Below the pieces are notes generated by a model that worked only from the letters and a program-made list of their open reading frames with translations, was not told the origin of the DNA and did no database searches. From the NCBI GenBank assembly GCA_019009955.1, contig CM032232.1, positions 69,420,001-69,484,000 on the forward strand: a stretch of DNA of 64,000 nt, read 5' to 3'. Positions within the stretch are counted from its first letter, which is position 1. Each line of letters starts with the position of its first letter. Shown here in pieces: positions 51,042-63,000 of this stretch. The stretch is from Riptortus pedestris. Taxonomy: Eukaryota; Arthropoda; Insecta; Hemiptera; Alydidae. The position numbers and the translations under genes were made by a program.

Positions 51042-54000
51042 GTTATGAACGGACCTCATTTTCGTCATCCCCTAGGTAGGATCGATGGACATTTGAAGAA
51101 AAATTTTGAAAATGTGTCAAGAGTACGACCCCAATAGCTGATTTCCCTTAAGGGAAATCTGCTAAAATGTAAGTGTATAAACAAGAATCGGGTTCACATT
51201 TTTGAAATTTTAGTCGTGCAGATTGTCACAGGTCAATACAGGTTCTGGGTACATAGAAAGAAGCAAAATCTGTCTCTTTAATAAGAATCCAGATGGAGTT
51301 AGAGAATAATTTATTAAAATTTAAAAAAATATACCTGGCATACATCCTTTGAAACAAGGACGAAAATTTTAGGGTGAATCATAATCTTATTCATCACTTG
51401 GCTAAAGATCTGGAGATATTTTTTTCCCGAATATGGGAATGCCATAAAATAATTTAGATTATATATGAAGTTATGGAAGAACGATGATTAAAACTAGTGT
51501 AATCGGTATTGTCAACCTATTTAACCAGGAAAGAGACTTATCTCGATTTTGTCATCTCTTAGCTTTTATTCCGCATTGTACATGTTTTATAACTAATATA
51601 ATTAATAATAATTCCACATCCATTTTTCAAGTTAATATGAATAATCAAAATATGATAGGGTTATGTCAGGCATATTACTGTCTCTAGCAAATAGGTTATA
51701 GAATAGGAATGAATTCTTTATTCCGGTACACTTTTACCTGTAGGCTACTGGTGATGATAAACATCAGACTGCTTCTACTTTTGAAGTCAGCCAATCAAAA
51801 AGTGGGTAAACTGTTTTGTTTATACCCCTATCCCTACAGTAATCATAATAAAGCTCATCTACATTTCCCAAGAAGTACAACATTTTCTTTTCAAATATAC
51901 TTGGAGTACAAAGTAAAGACTTTTTTTGGATTAAAACATCGATAAACCATGTTTCATTATTTTAAATTTAATTTTTTTATATTGTTTTATTAAACGCATA
52001 ATTGAACATTTTAGTATCAAGTTATCAATAATTCTAGTGTGCATGCATGTTTTGTGTGTGTGCGCGCGGGCGTGTGTGTTTGTAACACACGACCATGTTC
52101 TAATTGGTATTATTGAAGGAATTGGTCTAGAGGCAATTGTGAATTGATTTGCTATTTCTCTTATTTTTACTAAAAGGTGTATTTCACATCTTAAATTATG
52201 AATCGGTCCAATTTCTTGAAATGATCTGGGTTTTTTTTTTTCTCCCTGTTTTTATTTATTTTCTTTTATTTCAAAAAACGGAACTATTGTGGACTGTGTT
52301 TTAGGTATTTTCCAGGGAAAGAATAGGTAAGAAGTTCTGCTTATCTCACCTTTTCACGCATCAATCCTTCTACTCCTCTGAGACGGGTTTTTCATCTGTG
52401 CTTGGGCTAGCATATATTGCGTCACCTAGACCATTATCACCAGGAGGCATCTGTTCTGATGGTCATTATTATTTTCATGATTTTATTTTTAAAGCTTTCT
52501 TAGTTATATTTTGCATGTGTTTTATTTCCTTCCTTTTTTTGTAATAGTTGTGCTTTTTATATGGGCTTTATTCATCTGTCTAAATTTCACTATTTTTAAT
52601 AACTCTAATACAATAACTTACTGTTTTTAATGTATTTGTTTTTCCTTGATTGTACAGTAGCTGGAGGTTAAATTCATAAACTGAGGAAATTTTTTTTAGT
52701 AAATATAATACTTTAAAAAGGAAAAAAAAAGAGTCGGAAATTATCAATATAAATAAAACTCTTAAGGTTTGTCTGATTCTCTATTTTATTTCAGGAGGAG
52801 ATAAGTTTTATTTTACATTTCAGACTATTCGAAGAACAACGACGTCAAAATTGAACATCTTATCTGTCCGTCCTCCCATTTGTTACTCATTCACTCAAAA
52901 ACGGTTTGGAACGGTCTTTAGATTTCAGTTAAACCCTACCCCTTCATATACAATTTTCATCTGTGTCTCTAAATATCTCACATTTCAGTCATTACTCAAA
53001 TTTCTAGGTCTAGTTAGAAAATTTCCTTATTCGGGGAGAAATATGAAAGTGAATGTGAGATATCAATGTACTTTTTCAGCACGTACTTTGCACTGTTTGA
53101 CTGACTGTTATGGTTAGGATGTTGTTTTTTTTGCAAACTGATATAATAATGGCTTACAAGAAAGGGTATTTAAAAAAATTGTAATAGCTTCAAATGTTTG
53201 AGAAATCAGTCTTGTGTCATCATATCTTGGATATCCTGTTTGATGTTTATGGAACAAAAAAGGTCCTAAAAATCGTCTGACATCTCTAATAGATATTTAG
53301 AAATTAACATTTTTTTTTTCACCCTCTCTTTTAACCCCCTATCCTCTCTTTCAATTTTGATCAAAAGGGGAGGTATGCAACTTGACGTTACGACTGTCCT
53401 AAATATGAAATTTCAAATTTTAAGGCTAGCCGTTTTTGAGTCATGAGATATGTACAGACATCAATGCTAATTTCTCTGTTTAAAGTATTATTTTTACTGA
53501 TAAAATTTCTCAGTGTTTCAATTTCTACATAATCTGCTGTAAGTGGGTTTTTGCTTGTCTTCTATAGCAGGAGGTCTGACTGGCAATGTTAGTATCAATG
53601 AATCAATCAATTATGTTATAATCAACAAGACACTAAGTCAACCTTCTGCTATATTCTTTCTCTATATACGTGGTGATGGTGCTTCTTAATGTAGGTTTTC
53701 TCTCGTGAGTACTCTCACAAAGATTTCTGCCTTGCACATCTCTTCACGGACCTTAAATTTGAAGGTGGAATACTTGGACTTGCGTATGTTGGATCACCCC
53801 GAAGGAATTCAGTTGGCGGAATATGCACTCCAGGTTTAACATAAGCTAATATTTTATGATATAAGACTATTTCCATTTAAGTGATAATTCGATGTATTAA
53901 GGTAAATTATAAGATGTAAACATTTTCAATGTTTCTTTTAATTTTTTTTTTTTTTTTATTTGAGAGGATTGAATACCTCAAATAAGGTTATTTTTCTACA

Positions 54001-55016
54001 AAATTTGATATACCATTCCGATACAAGGATGATTCTTTTGAAGCAAAAAACACTTCACGTTCATTTTCCACTCTATCCAAAGTTTCAAAAAACGTACCAT
54101 AGAGGAAATGTGCTGGGACCAGAATAGGTGGCAATTCAAAAGTGCAATATCTGTTCTATAGGCTGGATGAGCAGGTTTCGTTACAAAATAACTTGCTTCT
54201 CTCCATTCCACCTGTGCTGGACACTGTTGAGCTAGAGTTGCATCTATTTTCCCAAGTTGGGCAAAATAAAACTTGAGGAAATTGTTTGACATATAGGGAC
54301 TACTTCAAAATGGACTACTCCCTAAAATTTCACAGTACATAGATCATAACTTTTTTTTTTCAAATCTCTCCCCTTGTTGGCGGGGAGAGCTGGTTATCCT
54401 AGTCAACTGTTTTCAGTTATTAGGATTTCTGAGATACATCCATTTTTCATCAAAGGACATAATTCATTTGATTAAACAAATGTCATTTTGGTTTTTCTGT
54501 AGATTTTAAAAATTTCCACCCATCATTCTGCTAGCTGTGGTCACAAATGGTGTGACATACATTAGGTACTAAAACAAAAGCCGTGCAATTGAAGGAAAAT
54601 TGTATATTGGTATATTCCTAGTTCTTTAGAAAGTTTTGATGTTCTTGTGCAAGGATCTTATTCAATAAATACTACCTGAGTCTCTGCATCAATATGTAGG
54701 GCATCTCCTGTGATATTTGTAATCTAGAGCAAAATTTTAAACCAAGTAATTGCAGCACAACTGCATACGCCCTCTCTATTTCTTAGGTGGCATCAGTTGC
54801 ATTGTATGAGTAGTGCTTCAGAATTGTCTTAAGTTCTAGTGTTAACACACTCATGTTAAAAAACAAGAAAATAAAAAATTTCTTCATCAAAGTTATTTAA
54901 GACTGACAAACAAACTATTTTTAATATTTATGCTGACCTTTGTTTCCAAATCTTTGTTTATCTGTTAGCAAATATACTAACTTTTGTATCACCCTGAACA
55001 AGAGCTGTTAGAATTT

Positions 55017-55060
<44 letters not shown>

Positions 55061-58000
55061 TAAATGCAGCAAATATCATGGGTACTAGTCAACATAACAT
55101 GCTCTTATTACTTGATGTCATCACAATATGAAGCGTGCAATAATGGGAGCGCTTGCAGATAATGGTTACTTTCAAGGCTGAGAAGAGATTTTTGGCATTA
55201 GCAATGACCTTCTAAAGAGGTTTGCAGATATTACTGCTTTCAAACCCAACTGTTTGCAAGGGATGATAATACATCCTATTATGCTATTTCATTTTGAAAC
55301 AAACAATCCAGAAGAATAATTAAAAGCTGATATAGAAAAACAAAAAAAAAAAACAAGGAATATATGAATAATATTTTTGGGATAAGTCTCAAGAGACCTT
55401 CCATAAGAGTGATTGTATACTCCAAGGGCTTCTGTGACTCCAGAGGAACCATACTGAAGAGCATTCAAGACTATCCGAGTGCAGTGGGCCTGGACACCAG
55501 CTGTTTATCATTCCTGGCTGTGATTAATACAGTAGCCTTTTGAAATCCTATATAGCTGCATTTATGGCCAATAAAGATTATAATTATTTATTTATTGATA
55601 TAGATTTATATTGTAATTATTATAAAGTGGAATGAAATGTCTCGGGATTTGGGCTGGCTGGTGGAGGTCCATCATCAACGGAAGGATAAGGAGGTCAACC
55701 TCCTCAACTCTTAACAATTCTTTATTAAATGCAGAGTCACTCCCGAGATGTTGGCTGAATAGGGAACAGCTCTAGAGCACTGAAGTACTCTGCATTTAAT
55801 AAAGAATTGTTAAGGCTTAATGTGGTTTGAGCTTCTTATTCTTCCGTTGAAATGAAATTTGTTTATTTCCATTAAATGTTTTCATAACATAATAGGATAG
55901 GTCAAATAGTTTTTTTGTTTTTTTTATAAAAAAATTTCTGATGTCATTTAAATTCTTTACAAATTATTGAATTACATTTATACGTATATAATACATTCAT
56001 TAAAAAATTAGGTCAAATTTTAAGAATACATAGTTTAAAATTCATTAAATAAAATAATTATATACAGTAAATTAGTTCCATTAACAATATTAATACAACT
56101 CTAAATATCTGCAATGTTTTACAGCTCTCAAACATACATTTATTTATTTTTTGACATGCAAATTTATTTAAGGATGAAAAGCCTTATAATTGTTGAATTT
56201 TGTCCCTCCTTATAGAGACAATGTACCTGATTGCAAATGATTTGAGACCAATATTTATGACATCTATTTAGTAGTTTTATTTAATAATTGAACATTTTTG
56301 TCTTACATGAAGTTCTTTAATTAATTTTTAAATAAAGAGTATTTTTTAATAGATTTGATACATTCGGGCAGAGCATTAAAGAGTTTTACTCCTGAAAAGG
56401 ATACACTTTTCTCAAAATATTTATGCTTGTGTTTGGGGGCTTGAAGCATATTTTTACATCTTGTTTTATGATAATGAGTTATACTATTTTTTGGAAACAA
56501 GTTCGTGTTTTGTTTCATAAACATTATTGTTTAGTACATATATATTGACGGAAAAGTCATTATTTTTGACTCCATAAAAAGTGGACAGCAGGAGTCTCTC
56601 AACTTTCAGTTGTATATAAACCTTAGTGCTCTCTTTTGCAATGTAAATATTAAAATATGATTTTTGGATGCCAAATAACAATAAATTAAGATTTAATTAT
56701 ATTACTATGTTAACAATTACTTCTCTGGCGTAGTTAAAATTATATATAATTTATTAGTTATACAATTTTTTTCTAAATTTCATACCTGTTATCATTATTT
56801 TAAATAATTATCAGCCATATAAGATTCCTCATAGAATAAGATATCTCCTAGAAATTCTTATTAGTAGTAATTAATAATTCCACTTCTTTTCTATTTTAGA
56901 ATATTTCAAAAATGGATATACACTATATTTGAATTCTGGGCTGAGTTCTTCAAGAAACCATTACGGGCAAAGAGTAATAACACGGGAAGCTGACCTAGTT
57001 ACAGCCCACGAATTTGGTCATAATTGGGGTTCAGAACATGATCCAGACATGCCAGAATGCTCTCCAACTGCTAGCCAAGGTGGCTCATATCTCATGTACA
57101 CTTATAGTGTCAGTGGATATGATGTGAACAATAAGGTGAGAATTTTCTATAATTATTAGAGTAGAAGGTAAAAAAATTGCAAATTTCTCTTTAGGTATTA
57201 CAAATACATAAGAATTGTCTAGGAACTTTTTAGTTTATCTTGAAAGGATCTATATATTATATTCTGAATCATTTTTGAATCTGATGAATTGGAATGAAGA
57301 TAACTTCATCACTTCCAAATGAAATAACTTTAAATGAAGGGAAACCAAATTTTTTGTTCATTTAAGTTAATAGTACAAGGAAGTTACGGTGGAGTCCATG
57401 TCAGACTTTTAGAAAGTATTACAGTATACGTTCTTAATTAAATTAACAAATATGGGACACAGATGTCTAATTTCAGGTTTTTTTTTTTGTAGCGTTATTC
57501 CTACTTTTAATTATTAAATTTTTTTGCAGTACTAAATTTTTCTCATTTTCAGTAGCTACATTTATTTTAATGAAAATTTCACTTTTCATTTCAGAGGTTT
57601 TCTCCCTGCAGTTTGAGATCAATTAGGAAAGTTTTGCAAGCTAAATCTGGAAGATGTTTCTCAGAACCTGAAGAATCATTCTGTGGTAACTTGCGTGTTG
57701 AGGTATATTTGAATTGCTTTGTTTTTTCTAATTTTCTGATGTAGAAATGCTTTTATTTTAATAACCTTCCTGTTATATTTAGGGAGATGAAGAATGTGAC
57801 GCTGGGCTTTTGGGAACGGAAGACAATGATGCATGCTGTGATAAAGTGTGCAAGCTGAGAAGAAATCAAGGAGCAGTGTGCAGGTATTAATTTTTTGTTT
57901 TATTTCTGAATGAAAACACAAATACAAATTTCAATACGATGCAAATGAAACCTTGTATTCTCATTGACTCTTTATTACTTTCTTAAGTTATGTTAAAACT

Positions 58001-58665
58001 AATATTAGGTTGTTTTTTTTTTATACTAAATTATGTGAATTATGAATTTCTGGCATTTTCCATTGCCATCTTTTTAAATTTACTCAGAGTAGTCTTTGTC
58101 TTTTAACCATAGCTCATTTCTTCTTTAACTTCTGGCTAGTATATGCCAATTTTGTTAGGCTACATCTCCAAAAAGTTACAGCCCCAAGAGAAATATTTAC
58201 CTGATTCAGTAAGGGACTTTTGCATGACCAATATTACCTAGAGATACTATCTCTGATGGCCTCTAGATGGACAGAATAGACTGGGTGTCCTGTCGAATTG
58301 GTACATATTTCCTATATTCTTAGCAAATTTAAATACTAGGCAGTGATAATTTTGGAGAACAATAGAGTAAATGCAATATGAAAATCAGAATAGCTCCAGC
58401 TATATTTCTGTGTCCTATCAAAAGCTTCCCATTTTAAAAATCTCTCTGGTAAGGCTAAGAAAAGATTTACTAAACATTCTTGAGATAAGCAGCTAGAAAA
58501 TTAGAGTGATATTCAAATTTTTGAAAAAGGCACAACTCTAAACCCACCCCATCCCCCCAGTCCGAGTTCAGCCATTAACGAACTTGATATTTAGTTTTAC
58601 ATCAAACTCTTATATATTGAGTTTGATAAGACTAAAGTTGCAACCATTAGAGTAGTAACAGACGA

Positions 58666-58705
<40 letters not shown>

Positions 58706-59969
58706 TATATATACTAGCCAAGGTACCCGGCTTCGCTCGGGAAATAATTTGAGACGGAAAGATTTTATTTTGTTTTTGGAAATGCTTCTATGTGTACAAC
58801 TGCTCTTCAGACTGGGCGCACAATTCCCCGTAAGAGTCAATTGGGCGACTTATGGAAAAAAAATTTTTAGATTTGAAGAATAAATGAAAATAAGTCTCTA
58901 ATCATTCCCTCTCCACTGTTTGACACACCGTGAATAATTCAAATCTTAATCATGGATAGCATTTATTATAATTAAATATCATCTATAATGTACGTATTTT
59001 GTATATACAATCTAGCTAATATACCCGGCAATGCCCGGGAAATCATTGTTGACTGACTAATGATTGTATTTTTATAGGAAATTGTTGAAAAACCAATTGG
59101 AATCGGAATATCATAATTTTTTATTTCAGGCCTCCCTCATAACCCCCACTCCCGTTTGGACCTAAAAATTTTAATATATCTTATAATCATGGAAGAATTA
59201 ATGCTAATTCACATTCCGAGTTTTTTTAAGTTCGGTTCAATTGTTAGTGCCCAACAAAATTGTTGGCTCCCGCTCTAGTTTTTAGTGTATATCTCGTTTA
59301 TACTTTGTTATACGACAAAAATGAATATAACAAAAGTTACTTTAAATAACAAAATAAACAACTTGTGTTATGTGTATATTTGCAAAAAAAACAATAGAAA
59401 ACGAAATACCGCTATTTTTAATTTCAGGCCTCCCTTACAACCCCCACTCCTGCCCGTCCCTAGAAATGTTGGTATGGCTTATGATAATTAAGGCGTCAGT
59501 GCTAATACACATACCGAGTTTTATTTAGTTCGGTTGAGTCTTTTGTGCCAAATAATATTGTTGACTCCCGCTATAATTTTTAGCGTATAACGCATTTATA
59601 CTTCGGTATACGACGAAAGTGTATATAACAAAAGTTACTCTAAATGACAAAATAAATAGCTTTTGTTATGTGAATAATTGCCAAAAAACCAATAGGAAAC
59701 GAAATATCGCTATTTTTAATTTCAGGCATCCCTCATAACCCCCACTCCTGTTCTTCTCAGAGAATATTAACATAGCCTAAAGTCTAAGTTGGGTTAATAG
59801 TAATATACATACCAAGTTTCATAAAATTCGGTTCAGCCGTTTATGCGTGAAAAGGTAACAAACAAACACACACGAAAGAAACAAAATGCAGTTATGGTGT
59901 CTATGACATGTGAAACGAAAAGTTATCGTGAAAATTCGCGAAAAAAATCAATGTACAGACAGAGGTTAC

Positions 59970-60028
<59 letters not shown>

Positions 60029-63000
60029 CTTTTCATTTAAAACTATTTGTAATTGGACTAGAAGTGAGGGTTTAGAGAAGGAATAAAATATAAATTCATA
60101 AATATCTTTTTACACATTAAGGGAAATTGGCAATAATTGCCAATTTCCCTTAATGTGTAAGATATTTACAACCTCAACTATTGAGGTTGTACTCATGATG
60201 TGATTTTCAAAAAAGTCTTCAAATGTCCATCAATACTACCTTGTAAAAGTGAAAATTAGGTCTGTTGAAAAATTTATATATATATATATATATATATAAG
60301 TTTATATATAAATTTTTCAACAGACCTCATTTTCGCCATTTACTAGGTAGGATTGATGGACATTTGAAGACTTTTTTGAAAATCACATCATGAGTACAAC
60401 CTCAATTGCCAATTTCCCTTAATGTGTAAAAATCTCACATGGTAAAACCTAGAGTGACGAGTTCAATTCCCGTCGGGGGCAATAGGAATTTATTTAGTGA
60501 CAAACTCACTAAATAAAATCTTTAGTGCCACTCTGGTTAGAAAAGGGTGGTAACTTGCAGATAACTAGTCCCAATTAGTCATAGTATCATAAGTCGCTGT
60601 TAATAAATGAGATTTTATTTCTTACAATTGCTCATTGCTGATAAATATTTGTGACATGGTGAAAACCATTCTTTTCTAATGTATGGGCACCCCAATTTAC
60701 TACTATCTTTTTAATTGATTAATTTTAGATTTGATTTTTTTTATAGTGATAAGAATTCGCCATGCTGCCAAAATTGTCGCTTTATGGCAAATGGCATAAA
60801 ATGCAGAGAAGCTCAATATTCAACTTGTGAACAAGAGTCTCGATGCTCTGGAACAGCGTCGGATTGCCCCAAGTCTGCTCCAATGACTGATGGGACAGAA
60901 TGTCTTGAGAGGGGCAAATGCCGGCTTGGGAAGTGTGTACCTTATTGTGAGACTCAGGGTCTTCAGAGCTGTATGTGTGATACTCGTAAGTATCCATCAA
61001 TTTATGCTAATCAGTTTCTTATTTATTGTTCTTAGATAAATGTTTTGTATTTTTCTAACTATATCTAGTTTTTTTTACATTCTTTATTTCCTTCAGGTAT
61101 TGAAGGATTCTGATTATGTACATAATTTGGTAGTGATTTGGTCTTGGTGGTATTTCTTCCACTAACCACTTATGAATATATTGTTATAAAGTACATATGA
61201 CTTGATTATTTTAATTGATTTTCTAATTAGTTTGATATCCAGAATATTTTATTTGTTAAGTACAATAAATATTATAAATTCAATCTCACCAAACAGATAT
61301 GGAGATTAGATGCTTTAAGTATGAACCATACTTATTAATAACTGTAGTCTACTATAGTAAGGTTCTTACCTAAGTCATTCTTCAGTGTCCTAAGTAACCT
61401 CTCTGTTATTATTTCCATTTGTGGTCATCAGATAAGACAAATATTATATAATAGATAAGTATCTACTTAATCGCTTGACCACAGACACTCCATCATAGTG
61501 GTTTCTTCAATCTCTTACTACTAGAATCTTTGGGTGAAAAGTTATTATTATTTTTTCTTATAGGAATATTTTCCCTTTTAAGAGGTTTTGTTGAATATAT
61601 TAATTTGACATTGAAACAAAACAGGATTATTGTCAGATGATGAAGATACATAAATAATATTCCCTTATTCACCTTAACATGTTTTATGACCTATTTGACA
61701 TCACTTCAGATGTTGCTGCCTTATGAGTAGAGAGATTCGACCTTTTCACTACGATGATCCTTACTAATCTTTATCTACCCTTCCTACTATTTCACTTTAA
61801 CAATATACTCACCAGGACACTTTTCAACAAAATTTGTTTGCTACAAAATTATGTCATTTTGCTACCTTAGGAACTATATATACATACTAATAAGTAGTAA
61901 ACATAACTATTAGGTAGATGTGAATCAATTTTATTATTGATTAAAGGCAACAGGGAGCCAATGCGTGTCTTAGTGACCCTCTTATTCCCTTGTTCGTTCC
62001 AGTTAACGGGATCAATTACCAGGTGTAGCATATAGATACTACCTGCACATCAATTTTAATACAGTGGATTGTAAGAAGTTAAATTCTTATGCTTTACTCT
62101 GAAAAAAAAAAAAAGTATAAAAGAAAGTGGTTTAGAGTGATGTGTGATGCCATGAGATTGACTTCTTTGTTACAAATTCAACACTTTTGTTTGTTAACAA
62201 ATACTGAATTGTTTTCCGAAGTTTATAGTTAAACATAGGGAAGTGTTGATATTGATTTCTTTTTTAATATTTAAATATATATTATATTATTTGAATTATA
62301 TTTCATCGACATTAATTTGAAAATTTGTTAGAATTCATAACTATATATTTTTTGTTATCATTGATCCCTGTGTTTTTTGTCCCCAGCTGAAAATGCGTGC
62401 AAGCGTTGTTGTAGAATGAACCTGAATGCCACATGTTTTCCTGTCACTCCTCTTGACATTCTGCCTGACGGGACACCCTGTATACATGGATTCTGTAATA
62501 TTGTGAGTATATTTATCTGATTAGTAATAATTATAACTCTGTTCCTGTACATACACAACGTTAAAGCCACTAAAGAATTGAAATATCATGGTCTCAGACT
62601 GTTTCGAAGTTTGTAAATGTTTATATCAGATAGATAAAATAGATAGTTTTTTTTATTGATTAAGTTAATCTAAATATATTGAAATTTATTTTACTCCATT
62701 AGTGATGATTTTTATTCTTCTAGTGGAAGTTATTAACACATTTATAAAAGTACTATATTTCATTTGCTTAGCTCTCTGAAATTATGTTAGGTGATAGACA
62801 TAATACTGCGTCAACCAATAAAACCTTAAACCTCCAGTGATCATGCCCAAAAATGTTGCACTTTAGGTCTTGTAAATAGCAATCATCCACAGAATTATAC
62901 AATTTTATTTGAATTTACAAACAATTTATAATTGTATTCTGTTTTTATTGTTATCATAATGTATGATAAACCACAAATCATACATTACTAATATTTTATT

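Larger units (their letters stand above)
48037..53694 (+). other. ADAM17 intron 7 (5.7 kb)
   Basis: Contains a SINE scrap (50294-50345), the best full-length copy of the 745-bp family (50420-51165), a (TA)(GT)(TA) microsatellite and a dispersed repeat (52850-53470). A GC-richer patch at about 49010-49150 and another at 52300-52460 were not identified. Confidence 0.6.
53834..56899 (+). other. ADAM17 intron 8 (3.1 kb)
   Basis: Carries a mariner-like remnant, a 41-T homopolymer, an unidentified stretch at 55100-55570, a 65-bp-arm foldback and a minus-strand LINE fragment, each listed separately. Confidence 0.6.
57884..60746 (+). other. ADAM17 intron 11 (2.9 kb)
   Basis: Almost entirely repeat: an internal module of the 745-bp family (58495-58640), a microsatellite, the 298-bp tandem array, the large foldback and a SINE. 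Confidence 0.65.

Noticed and set aside
55279..55490. Minus-strand patch with coding-like text ([20 protein letters not shown])
   Set aside because: No family recognised and the alternative frame is also open; possibly a gene or element fragment, left uncalled.
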